This document shows positions 8,300 through 15,474 of a stretch of DNA of 64,000 nt, piece by piece. A program made the translations under genes and the position numbers. The DNA lies in the NCBI GenBank assembly GCA_018714965.1, contig DVML01000012.1, positions 31,168 to 95,167 of the forward strand, in the 5' to 3' direction. This DNA is from Fimihabitans intestinipullorum. GTDB taxonomy: Bacteria; Bacillota_I; Bacilli_A; RF39; UBA660. The notes under the pieces are model-generated. The model made no database searches, was not told the origin of the DNA, and saw only the letters and a list, made by a program, of their open reading frames with translations. How positions within the stretch are numbered: the stretch's first letter is position 1; each line of letters opens with the position of its first letter.

Positions 8300-8431
8300 A
8301 TGAAAAATATTTCTAAAATGAAGCAAATGTTTCCGCGTGTGACTTCGGTGGAGGAATTAGATAGACAATTAGAAGAAATTGCAAAGCATCAAGAATTTAT
8401 TACAAACGTTTTGAAAGAAATAGAAAAGTAG
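8300..8431 (+). CDS. Small hypothetical protein, 43 residues
   Basis: A short frame starts at ATG 8300 behind GGTGATAGT and ends at TAG 8429-8431. The product is helical and charged, starting MKNISKMKQMFPRV and ending with a likely amphipathic helix LDRQLEEIAKHQEFI. No family is recognised. The spacer is protein-like and the ribosome-binding site resembles that of the 32-residue frame at 11623, which favours a real gene. In Bacillus a cysteine desulfurase gene that serves ThiI occupies this position; none is seen here. Confidence 0.55.
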   Translation: MKNISKMKQMFPRVTSVEELDRQLEEIAKHQEFITNVLKEIEK

Positions 8432-8440
8432 TAAATTTCA

Positions 8441-8449
8441 TGATATAAT
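8441..8449 (+). promoter_or_regulatory. Extended -10 element for thiI
   Basis: TGATATAAT lies 22 bases before the thiI start, in the same extended -10 form as the rbfA promoter. Confidence 0.6.
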
Positions 8450-8471
8450 GGCATAGAAACGAGGGAGTTCT

Positions 8472-9656
8472 ATGGAAAAATTGATTTTAATTAAGTATGG
8501 AGAGTTAACAACGAAGAAAGGAAATCGTAATTTTTTTATTTCTACATTGACGCGTAATATAGAATTTATGTTACGTTCTTTTGATGTTCGTATAGAAAAA
8601 GATAGAGTGCGTATGTATATCTATACAAAGGAAGACGATTTGGATCGCGTAAGTAAGATCCTTCAAAAAGTATTTGGTCTTCATGGAATTGTGATTTGTT
8701 ATAAAGTAGAGACAAAAGAGGAACGAATAGAAGAAGCGATCTTACAACTTGTAAAGGAAACTCCTGGACATACATTTAAAGTGGAGACGAAAAGAGCTGA
8801 TAAGCGTTTCCCGATTCCTAGTATGGAATATAGTCGAAAAATTGGTGGTCTTATTTTAAAGAACACTGATTTGAAAGTTGATGTCCACGAGCCAGATTTC
8901 GTGATGCACGTAGAGATTCGACCAGAGGGAACTTTCCTTTATACGAATGAGATTGCTGGTGCAGGAGGATATCCAGTGGGAATCCAGGGAAAAGGTCTTC
9001 TCATGTTAAGTGGTGGAATCGATTCTCCAGTGGCAGGATATTTAACGTTAAAACGTGGAGTTGATTTAGAGTGTTTATATTTTGAATCTCCGCCACATAC
9101 AAGTGAAGAAGCAAAAAATAAAGTTTTAAAATTGGCTTCTATTATTAATGAATACTCTGGACATGTAAAAGTACATGTTGTTCCATTTACAAAATTGCAA
9201 GAGGCAATTTACAAAAATTGTCCTCCTACTTATATGATTACCATAATGCGTAGAATGATGTATCGAATAGCAGAGAGAGTAGCACATAAACGCAATTGTA
9301 AAATCATCGTGAACGGGGAAAGTATTGGACAGGTAGCGAGTCAGACATTAGAAAGTATGGTTGTTATCAATGCTGTCACGAATATGCCGGTTATTCGCCC
9401 TGTCGCATGTTTAGATAAATTAGAAATTATCGAACTTGCAAATAAAATTGGTACATATGAGACGAGTATTTTACCATATGAAGATTGCTGTACGATCTTT
9501 TTACCAAAACATCCAGTGATTCATCCGGAATTAGGAAAATGTATTCAAGCGGAAGCTGAATTTGATTACGAATCACTGATCGACGAATGTGTCGAAAATA
9601 TCGAGACGATTTCTTCTTTCGATCAGGAAGAAACAGAGATGGCTGATTTGTTATAA
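8472..9656 (+). CDS. thiI: tRNA 4-thiouridine synthase ThiI
   Basis: ThiI adenylates and thiolates U8 of tRNA and can supply sulfur for thiazole synthesis. The 394-residue protein has the N-terminal ferredoxin-like and THUMP domains (to about residue 165) and the PP-loop pyrophosphatase motif SGGIDSP at 180-186, with the expected later segments NGESIGQVASQT and EDCCTIF. The C-terminal rhodanese domain of the enterobacterial enzyme is absent, as is normal in Gram-positives. The start follows CGAGGGAG. The usual partner cysteine desulfurase gene is not adjacent, so sulfur must come from an enzyme encoded elsewhere. Confidence 0.96.
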   Translation: MEKLILIKYGELTTKKGNRNFFISTLTRNIEFMLRSFDVRIEKDRVRMYIYTKEDDLDRVSKILQKVFGLHGIVICYKVETKEERIEEAILQLVKETPGHTFKVETKRADKRFPIPSMEYSRKIGGLILKNTDLKVDVHEPDFVMHVEIRPEGTFLYTNEIAGAGGYPVGIQGKGLLMLSGGIDSPVAGYLTLKRGVDLECLYFESPPHTSEEAKNKVLKLASIINEYSGHVKVHVVPFTKLQEAIYKNCPPTYMITIMRRMMYRIAERVAHKRNCKIIVNGESIGQVASQTLESMVVINAVTNMPVIRPVACLDKLEIIELANKIGTYETSILPYEDCCTIFLPKHPVIHPELGKCIQAEAEFDYESLIDECVENIETISSFDQEETEMADLL

Positions 9657-9681
9657 GCCAAAAATTGGTAGTAGAAAAATT

Positions 9682-9710
9682 GTATGAAATTACCGAATGT
9701 ACACATTCTA
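9682..9710 (+). promoter_or_regulatory. SigG-type forespore promoter
   Basis: GTATG (9682-9686), a 17-base spacer and CATTCTA (9704-9710) fit the forespore consensus GYATR and CATnnTA. An inverted repeat TGTACAC (9698-9704)/GTGTACA (9714-9720) covers the -10 element. Confidence 0.72.
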
Positions 9711-9733
9711 TTAGTGTACAGGAGGTGAAACTT

Positions 9734-9946
9734 ATGAACAACAAAAATACAAATAAATTTGTTGTGCCTGGTGCTAAACAAGCTATCGAACAAATGAAAT
9801 ATGAAATCGCTAACGAGTTTGGTGTTAACTTAGGTCCAGATGCTACAAGCCGTGCAAACGGAACAGTAGGTGGAGAAATTACTAAGAGATTAGTGAAAAT
9901 GGGTGAACAACATATCGGAAGCGCATCTAACTACCAATCTAAATAA
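9734..9946 (+). CDS. Alpha/beta-type small acid-soluble spore protein
   Basis: This 70-residue protein is a clear alpha/beta SASP, which coats spore DNA and protects it from UV and heat and is then degraded by the GPR protease at germination. Diagnostic features are the GPR cleavage region YEIANEFGV and the DNA-binding block GGEITKRLVKMGEQ. ATG at 9734 follows a full GGAGGTG site; the in-frame upstream codons overlap the promoter. The order thiI-SASP matches that in Bacillus. The forespore-type promoter upstream agrees with expression late in sporulation. Confidence 0.97.
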   Translation: MNNKNTNKFVVPGAKQAIEQMKYEIANEFGVNLGPDATSRANGTVGGEITKRLVKMGEQHIGSASNYQSK

Positions 9947-9964
9947 TTAACATTTCGTTTAATG

Positions 9965-9993
9965 AAAGACAGTTTCGCTACTGTCTTTTTTCG
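9965..9993 (+). terminator. Terminator after the SASP gene
   Basis: AAAGACAGT (9965-9973) pairs with ACTGTCTTT (9980-9988), followed by TTTC. Confidence 0.88.
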
Positions 9994-10001
9994 TCAAGTT
10001 T

Positions 10002-10010
10002 TGATACAAT
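10002..10010 (+). promoter_or_regulatory. Extended -10 for the zinc-ribbon membrane gene
   Basis: TGATACAAT lies 17 bases before the start at 10027. Confidence 0.5.
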
Positions 10011-10026
10011 AAGACTAGGTGATTAT

Positions 10027-10701
10027 ATGAGATGTCCTAACTGTCATTCAAAATTGAGTGAGAAATCAATGATGTGTGTTCATTGTGGAAAGATCTTTCG
10101 TCTGATCGATGGAGAGATGATAGAGGTAGAACAAAAAGAAGCATCACAACCGCTTCCGCCACTCGACTTTACGACATTGGATATGAATGGAAGTTATTTA
10201 AAAGCCAAAGATATTCCATTAGACGACCTGATGAAGTATTTTGAGCAGAGTAAAAGAGAAGCAGAAATTCATAGAGACTTTAGTTTGCCAGCATTCTTTT
10301 TCGGACCTCTATGGTATTGGTATCAGAATGAGTTTATTATGGGATTACTGGATTTTATTTTATTGATTCTTATCATGGTATATCTTCCTTGTCCTATCTT
10401 TTGGAAAATGCTTGCTGCAAATTTATCCGTGTCGCTTCCTATTGCAGGTTTTTTGTTTCTATATTTACCACATTTTTTACTATTTTCATTTTTTCAATTT
10501 TTCACAGCTTCAGCGATTAAAAAGAAGTTGATGAAGTGGCGATTCTCTCTTATGAAAAAGGTACATGCAAATGAGGATATTGGTTTATTTATGGTTCGTG
10601 TCGATCGTATTTGTAAAACAGGTGCTATCTATGTTGTTATTGGTATACTATTGATGACGTTAATTGTTGTAATGATATCATATTATTTTAGAATATTTTA
10701 A
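10027..10701 (+). CDS. Zinc-ribbon membrane protein, DUF2628-like (paralogue 1)
   Basis: The 224-residue product starts with a zinc ribbon CPNC...CVHC (residues 3-20) that should bind one zinc ion. A linker follows, then a segment FSLPAFFFGPLWYWYQNEF that is typical of DUF2628 proteins, and about three or four membrane helices. DUF2628 proteins are inner-membrane proteins of unknown function. ATG at 10027 follows TAGGTGATT. The next gene encodes a second protein with the same order of parts, so the pair arose by tandem duplication. No substrate or partner can be inferred. Confidence 0.8.
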   Translation: MRCPNCHSKLSEKSMMCVHCGKIFRLIDGEMIEVEQKEASQPLPPLDFTTLDMNGSYLKAKDIPLDDLMKYFEQSKREAEIHRDFSLPAFFFGPLWYWYQNEFIMGLLDFILLILIMVYLPCPIFWKMLAANLSVSLPIAGFLFLYLPHFLLFSFFQFFTASAIKKKLMKWRFSLMKKVHANEDIGLFMVRVDRICKTGAIYVVIGILLMTLIVVMISYYFRIF

Positions 10702-10772
10702 TAGAATGATAAATTTTATTGTAAGTTACTGATTTTATGATAAAATGTTATTGAAGCTAAAGGAGGTTGTTT

Positions 10773-11585
10773 ATGGAGACAAAATTGAAATGCCCAAAAT
10801 GTGGAACACCTATTGATCCGAGAGGAATGATGTGTATTCATTGTGGATTGATGTTGGGGCGAGATCGCCATGGGAGATTGAAATTTAAAGGATACGCCAA
10901 AGTTCCTCAGAAGATTGTGGCAGAAAAGCAACCAAAAGAAGGAGAAACGACAGTGCGTGTGGTAGAAGCCGATAAACCGAAAGTGAACCCTCAGAACAGT
11001 TATGAACAAAAGGATGCCTTTAGTACGGGAAATTTAAATCGACCGGAAGTGGATAAGAAGAGTTTTTTGAAAAAGAAAGCTCAAAATAAAGAAGGTTTGA
11101 TCGTCGCAAAGGACGTCAAAATCAATGATGAATTAGCAGATCTTTATATGGGAGACCGAGGAGAAAAACTGCTTTCTCTTTCCATCAATATTCCAGCATT
11201 TTTATTTGGCCCTTTTTGGTATTTATATCGAAAACAAATCTTTGCATGCGTGTTGTATTTCGCTTTATATTTTAGTGTATGTTATGTTGTTAATTTGTTT
11301 TTGCCAACGTTACCAATTCTCATAGTGACAATTTTATTTATGATTTTAAACTTATTTTTTGGTAATATGATTTATACTTTTTTTGTGAAATTGCACTTAT
11401 TTTTTTATCAATTATTTCATCGGAAGATGAGTGCTGATAAGTTTATGAGTAATGTTGAAACGAAAGGCGGGACAAGTTTTAAATATGTCTTTTGGGGTAT
11501 TTTAGCATTTGTTTTAATTTTATTCGCATATATTTATTTTTATCATCAAGGTGATATCATGATAGTAAAGGACTTTTTTCTATAA
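10773..11585 (+). CDS. Zinc-ribbon membrane protein, DUF2628-like (paralogue 2)
   Basis: This protein (270 residues) repeats the plan of its neighbour: zinc ribbon CPKCGTPIDPRGMMCIHC at residues 7-24, a longer charged linker (about 30-110), the DUF2628-type segment INIPAFLFGPFWYLYRKQ, and several membrane helices. ATG at 10773 is preceded by a perfect AAAGGAGG, which excludes the TTG at 10767. The extended linker, rich in Lys and Gln, is the main difference from paralogue 1. Function is unknown; a membrane-attached assembly or scaffold role is possible but only a guess. Confidence 0.82.
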   Translation: METKLKCPKCGTPIDPRGMMCIHCGLMLGRDRHGRLKFKGYAKVPQKIVAEKQPKEGETTVRVVEADKPKVNPQNSYEQKDAFSTGNLNRPEVDKKSFLKKKAQNKEGLIVAKDVKINDELADLYMGDRGEKLLSLSINIPAFLFGPFWYLYRKQIFACVLYFALYFSVCYVVNLFLPTLPILIVTILFMILNLFFGNMIYTFFVKLHLFFYQLFHRKMSADKFMSNVETKGGTSFKYVFWGILAFVLILFAYIYFYHQGDIMIVKDFFL

Positions 11586-11622
11586 TTCTTGAAATTTATC
11601 ACATACTAATAATGGTGATGAT

Positions 11623-11721
11623 ATGAAGAAAAAATCAAAGTTTAAAGAAAAAATCAAAAAGGAGTATGAGCGAGGAATTCCTTATTTTAAGGAAGTCAAA
11701 GAAGCGCAAAAAGAAAAATAG
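11623..11721 (+). CDS. Small basic peptide, 32 residues
   Basis: A short frame starts at ATG 11623 behind GGTGATGAT and ends at TAG 11719-11721. The product is very lysine-rich (MKKKSKFKEKIKKEYERG) and likely helical. Its stop codon lies in the stem of a bidirectional terminator, a typical place for a real gene end. No family is recognised; it may instead be chance coding in an A-rich spacer. Confidence 0.5.
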   Translation: MKKKSKFKEKIKKEYERGIPYFKEVKEAQKEK

Positions 11722-11737
11722 CCTAGCTATTTTTTTT
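11714..11737. terminator. Bidirectional terminator between the small peptide and clpP
   Basis: AAAAATAGC (11714-11722) pairs with GCTATTTTT (11726-11734) around CTA, which is the clpP stop codon on the minus strand. T-runs exist on both strands. Confidence 0.82.
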
Positions 11738-12310
11738 ATCTGATATTAATATTTGATCGATAATTCCATATTCTTTTGCTTCCTCTGCGTTCATAAAGTT
11801 ATCTCGATCTGTATCGTGTTCTATTTGTTTGATATCTTGCCCTGTGTTTTTGGATAATATTTTATTTAGTTTTTCTTTAAGATTTAAAATGTGTTCTGCG
11901 GCAATTTTAATTTCTGTTGCTTGTCCTTGTGCACCACCTAATGGTTGATGAATCATTACTTCACTATTTGGTAGACAGAAACGTTTTTCTTTGGCACCAG
12001 AAGAAAGAAGAAATGCGGCCATACTCGCAGCCATGCCAAGACAGATCGTAGATACATCGCTTTTTACAAAATTCATCGTATCGTAAATTGCCATTCCAGC
12101 AGTGACGGCACCTCCAGGAGAGTTAATATATAAACTGATGTCATCTTGGTTTAAAGAATCTAAATATAATAGTTGAGCAACAACGCTATTCGCACTTTCA
12201 TCAGTAATTTCACCGCTTAGAATGATGATACGATCCTTAAGGAGTCTAGAATAGATATCATATACACGTTCTCCATTATTAGATTTCTCGATTACAGTTG
12301 GTATTAACAT
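11723..12310 (-). CDS. clpP: ATP-dependent Clp protease proteolytic subunit
   Basis: ClpP forms the 14-subunit peptidase barrel that degrades proteins fed by Clp ATPases. The 195-residue protein has the full catalytic triad: S96 in GMAASMAA, H121 in MIHQP and D170 in DTDRDNFM. The start begins MLIPTVIEKS, placed 6 bases after AAAGGGTG; a GTG 9 bases upstream overlaps that site and is rejected. It is a single gene, divergent from the kinase gene at 12431. No clear CtsR operator was recognised upstream. Confidence 0.97.
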   Translation of the reverse strand: MLIPTVIEKSNNGERVYDIYSRLLKDRIIILSGEITDESANSVVAQLLYLDSLNQDDISLYINSPGGAVTAGMAIYDTMNFVKSDVSTICLGMAASMAAFLLSSGAKEKRFCLPNSEVMIHQPLGGAQGQATEIKIAAEHILNLKEKLNKILSKNTGQDIKQIEHDTDRDNFMNAEEAKEYGIIDQILISDKKNS

Positions 12311-12370
12311 GTTTTTCACCCTTTCTATTTTATTGTAGTTTCAAGAAAGAAAATATATACAAAAAAAGAT

Positions 12371-12399
12371 GTGACAAAATACTATTTCTTTGGTAAAAT
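12371..12399 (+). promoter_or_regulatory. Promoter of the TGS/uridine-kinase-like gene
   Basis: GTGACA (12371-12376), a 17-base spacer and TAAAAT (12394-12399). Confidence 0.6.
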
Positions 12400-12430
12400 G
12401 AATATGAATAGAATAAGAGGGATCGAGCAT

Positions 12431-14092
12431 ATGAAAATGGTAAAGGTAAATTATAGAGGAATCGAGACAAAAGAGTTTTTGGAAGATACCTCTTTATTAG
12501 AGATTAGTGACAGTTTTAAGAAGTATTATAATTATCCTATTTTAGTGGCAAAAGTGGATAACGATATTACTGGGCTTGCAGAGCCTGTTACAAAAAAAAG
12601 TGATATCGATTTTTACGATCGAAGTAGTGTGATAGGAAATACGATTTATGCTAGATCTGCGCAATTTATTTTAATTGTCGCAGTAAAACAGGTATTGGGC
12701 GAAGGTGCGGAAGTGATTATCGAACATTCTATCGATAAGGGAGTTTATTGTGAAATTAAAAACTGCGATATCGATAAACCTGTCTTGCGTAAAATCGAGT
12801 CGAAAATGCACGAAATTGTTGCAGAAGATTTGAAGTTTACAAAAGTGAGTGTCTCTAGAATTGATGCCATTAAATATTTTCGTAAGAAAAAAAGAATGGA
12901 TAAAGTAAATGTATTAAAGTATATCAGTAATACATATGTCAATTTATATCGATTAGATGATGTATACGATTATTTCTATGGAGAACTTGCCTACAGCACA
13001 AAAGCTATTGATGACTTTAAATTGACTTATATCAAGGATAACGGTTTTGTTCTTTCTTGCCCTGATATCTACAATCCTGAATGTACATTAGATTACAAAC
13101 ATCACAAGATGTTATTTGATACGTTTTTGGATTATACAAAGTGGGGACGTATTTTAAAGATAAGCAATGCTGCAGATTTGAACGAAGTAGTATCTACAGG
13201 TAAATATGGAGATTTAATTCGCATTAGTGAAGCATATTATAATGGTCAACTTTCAGAGATTGCCGATCGCGTGTACGACAATAAGAAAAATATTAAAATT
13301 ATATTGATTGCAGGACCATCTTCTAGTGGAAAGACGACGACTTCGAAAAAATTAGAAATTTATTTGAAGAGTAAGGGATTGCGTACTCATCAAATTTCGA
13401 TCGACGATTATTTTATCAATCGTGATAAAACTCCATTAGATGAACACGGAGAAAGAGATCTAGAGTCTTTAAGGGCAGTTGATATAGACTTATTGAATCG
13501 CCATTTGATCAAACTGTTCGATGGCGAGAAAGTATTACTGCCAGAGTATAATTTTATGACAGGAGAGAGAGAATATCGTAAAAAATGGTTACAGATGGAT
13601 GAGGACGATATCATTATTATCGAAGGATTACATGCTTTGAATGAGGACTTAACAATATCTATTCCAAGAAGAAATAAATTTAAAATATATATTAGTCCTT
13701 TGACACAACTCAATATCGATAATCATAATCATATTCACACGAGTGATACGAGAAAGTTAAGACGCATTATTCGCGACAATAAATTCCGTAATTACAATGC
13801 GGCTGATACATTGAAGATGTGGGAAAAAATCAGCTATGGAGAAGAAAGATATATATTTCCATTCCAGGATGATGCCGATATGATTATTAATTCTGCACTT
13901 GTCTACGAACTTGGTGTGTTAAAGACATACGCTGAACCATTATTATTTTCAGTATCAGAAAATGATCCAGTATATCCGGAAGCACTTCGTTTGATTAATT
14001 TCTTAAGGAATTTCTTACCGATTCCAAGTGAGGAAGTTCCGGACGATTCTGTACTTAGAGAATTTATCGGGAATAGTTGTTTTTACGAGTAA
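12431..14092 (+). CDS. Nucleoside (uridine-type) kinase with ThrRS-like N-terminal domains
   Basis: The 553-residue protein joins a TGS-like domain (residues about 3-65) and a region like the second additional domain of threonyl-tRNA synthetase (about 65-250) to a P-loop kinase of the uridine kinase/phosphoribulokinase group. The Walker A motif is GPSSSGKT at 295-302, followed by SIDDYF and IIIEGLHALN. Such fused proteins are annotated as uridine or nucleoside kinases in Firmicutes, but the substrate has rarely been shown. ATG at 12431 follows AGAGGGATC; the GTG at 12371 lies in the promoter. It is a single-gene transcript with its own terminator. Confidence 0.85.
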   Translation: MKMVKVNYRGIETKEFLEDTSLLEISDSFKKYYNYPILVAKVDNDITGLAEPVTKKSDIDFYDRSSVIGNTIYARSAQFILIVAVKQVLGEGAEVIIEHSIDKGVYCEIKNCDIDKPVLRKIESKMHEIVAEDLKFTKVSVSRIDAIKYFRKKKRMDKVNVLKYISNTYVNLYRLDDVYDYFYGELAYSTKAIDDFKLTYIKDNGFVLSCPDIYNPECTLDYKHHKMLFDTFLDYTKWGRILKISNAADLNEVVSTGKYGDLIRISEAYYNGQLSEIADRVYDNKKNIKIILIAGPSSSGKTTTSKKLEIYLKSKGLRTHQISIDDYFINRDKTPLDEHGERDLESLRAVDIDLLNRHLIKLFDGEKVLLPEYNFMTGEREYRKKWLQMDEDDIIIIEGLHALNEDLTISIPRRNKFKIYISPLTQLNIDNHNHIHTSDTRKLRRIIRDNKFRNYNAADTLKMWEKISYGEERYIFPFQDDADMIINSALVYELGVLKTYAEPLLFSVSENDPVYPEALRLINFLRNFLPIPSEEVPDDSVLREFIGNSCFYE

Positions 14093-14119
14093 AAAAGGTC
14101 GACATTTTGTCGACTTTTT
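14091..14119 (+). terminator. Terminator after the kinase gene
   Basis: GTCGAC (14098-14103) pairs with GTCGAC (14109-14114), flanked by an A-run and a T-run. Confidence 0.85.
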
Positions 14120-14144
14120 CTATGTCAAATGAAAGTCTATTCTA

Positions 14145-14174
14145 TTGACATGGTTGTTTTTCTTGCGATACAAT
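14145..14174 (+). promoter_or_regulatory. Promoter of gap
   Basis: TTGACA (14145-14150), an 18-base spacer and TACAAT (14169-14174). Confidence 0.75.
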
Positions 14175-14200
14175 GAAAACGTAGAAGATAGGAGGAATTT

Positions 14201-15211
14201 ATGATTAAAGTAGCAATTAATGGATTTGGAAGAATCGGGCGTTTGGCTTTTCGTTTGTTAGAAGAAAATCCAGCATACGAAATTGTTGCCATCAATGATT
14301 TGACAGATGCTGAACAGTTAGCTTATTTATTAAAATACGATACATCACATAGAAATTATCGTGTCAACGAAATCTCTCACGATGATCAAAATATTATCGT
14401 AGGAGATCGTAAAGTAAGAATTTATTCTGAGATGGATCCGACGAAATTACCTTGGGAAGATCTTGGAATTGATGTTGTATTTGAATGTACTGGTAAATTT
14501 GTAAAGAAAGAAGATGCGATGGCACATATTACTGCCGGGGCAAAACACGTTATTATTTCTGCTCCTGGTAAAGGAGATATGAAGACGATTGTCTATAATG
14601 TAAACCATGAGACGTTAGATGGGACAGAAGAAGTCATTAGTGCTGCAAGTTGTACGACAAACTGTCTTGCACCTGTAGCAAACATTCTCGATAAAAACTT
14701 TGGAATTGTAAAAGGATATATGACGACAGTACATGCGTATACGAACGATCAATCTATTTTAGACGTCGCTCATAAAAAAGGAATTAAAGCGCGCCGTGGT
14801 AGAGCGGGAGCTGCTAATATTGTACCAAGTAGTACTGGAGCAGCGAGTGCTGTAGGGTTAGTATTACCTAACTTAAAAGGTAAATTAGATGGAAGTGCCT
14901 TACGTGTTCCAACAACAACTGGTTCTGTTGTCGATTTAACAGTCGAATTAAAACGCAATACGACGGTAGAAGAATTAAATGAAGCATTTAAGAACAATGC
15001 AAATGAAACGATCGGATTTACGATGGATCCAATTGTATCAAGTGACATTATCGGTTCTCATTATGGAAGTTTAGTTGACGGATTATTAACGGATATTCTA
15101 GAAGTAGATGGACGTCAACTTGTCAAGGTTGTTGCATGGTATGACAATGAAATGAGTTATACAGCACAAATGGTACGTACAGCAGAATATTTAATGAGCT
15201 TGAATAAATAA
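14201..15211 (+). CDS. gap: Glyceraldehyde-3-phosphate dehydrogenase
   Basis: GAPDH oxidises glyceraldehyde 3-phosphate to 1,3-bisphosphoglycerate with NAD in glycolysis. The 336-residue protein has the Rossmann motif NGFGRIGR at the N-terminus, the nucleophile C151 in SAASCTTNC and H178 in TTVHAYTNDQ, plus the closing WYDNEMSY. All active-site residues are present. The start follows GATAGGAGG. It has its own promoter and a terminator before pgk, so gap is expressed separately although it lies next to pgk and tpiA. Confidence 0.98.
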   Translation: MIKVAINGFGRIGRLAFRLLEENPAYEIVAINDLTDAEQLAYLLKYDTSHRNYRVNEISHDDQNIIVGDRKVRIYSEMDPTKLPWEDLGIDVVFECTGKFVKKEDAMAHITAGAKHVIISAPGKGDMKTIVYNVNHETLDGTEEVISAASCTTNCLAPVANILDKNFGIVKGYMTTVHAYTNDQSILDVAHKKGIKARRGRAGAANIVPSSTGAASAVGLVLPNLKGKLDGSALRVPTTTGSVVDLTVELKRNTTVEELNEAFKNNANETIGFTMDPIVSSDIIGSHYGSLVDGLLTDILEVDGRQLVKVVAWYDNEMSYTAQMVRTAEYLMSLNK

Positions 15212-15237
15212 AGAAAGCTATGAGTGTGAAGTGATAA

Positions 15238-15280
15238 AACAAAAGTGGACAATGTAAAAAACATCAGTCTACTTTTTTGT
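15238..15280 (+). terminator. Terminator after gap
   Basis: A long imperfect hairpin runs from AACAAAAGTGGAC to GTCTACTTTTTTGTT, with ATGT/ACAT at its tip and a T6 run in the distal arm. Confidence 0.65.
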
Positions 15281-15282
15281 TC

Positions 15283-15341
15283 GTTACAATTTTGTCATAT
15301 AAAGGTAATTACTTGAAAATTATGTGAAAACAAGATACAAT
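15283..15341 (+). promoter_or_regulatory. Promoter module of the pgk operon (shared copy A)
   Basis: TTGAAA (15313-15318), a 17-base spacer and TACAAT (15336-15341) form the promoter. Upstream GTTACAA and GTCATATAAA (15283-15303), with TTACTTGAAA, recur in the same order before the gene at 33797. The shared stretch suggests a common control element. Confidence 0.65.
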
Positions 15342-15351
15342 GATAAATAGG

Positions 15352-15407
15352 TAGAATAGAAAAAATGAGAATAATTTTCAATGTTGATGATTAGTATTGC
15401 TATTCTA
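15352..15407 (+). promoter_or_regulatory. Inverted repeat in the pgk leader
   Basis: TAGAATAG (15352-15359) pairs with CTATTCTA (15400-15407) in the 5' leader of pgk. A second small stem AAGTGA (15425-15430)/TCACTT (15448-15453) follows before the ribosome-binding site. The role is unknown. Confidence 0.45.
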
Positions 15408-15474
15408 TTTTGATCCATACTAATAAGTGATAAACATTGATTACTTCTCACTTGAAAAGAAAGAGGATGGAATA

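Noticed and set aside
12371..12430. Upstream GTG start for the kinase gene
   Set aside because: It coincides with the -35 hexamer, and the ThrRS-like domain starts only at 12431.
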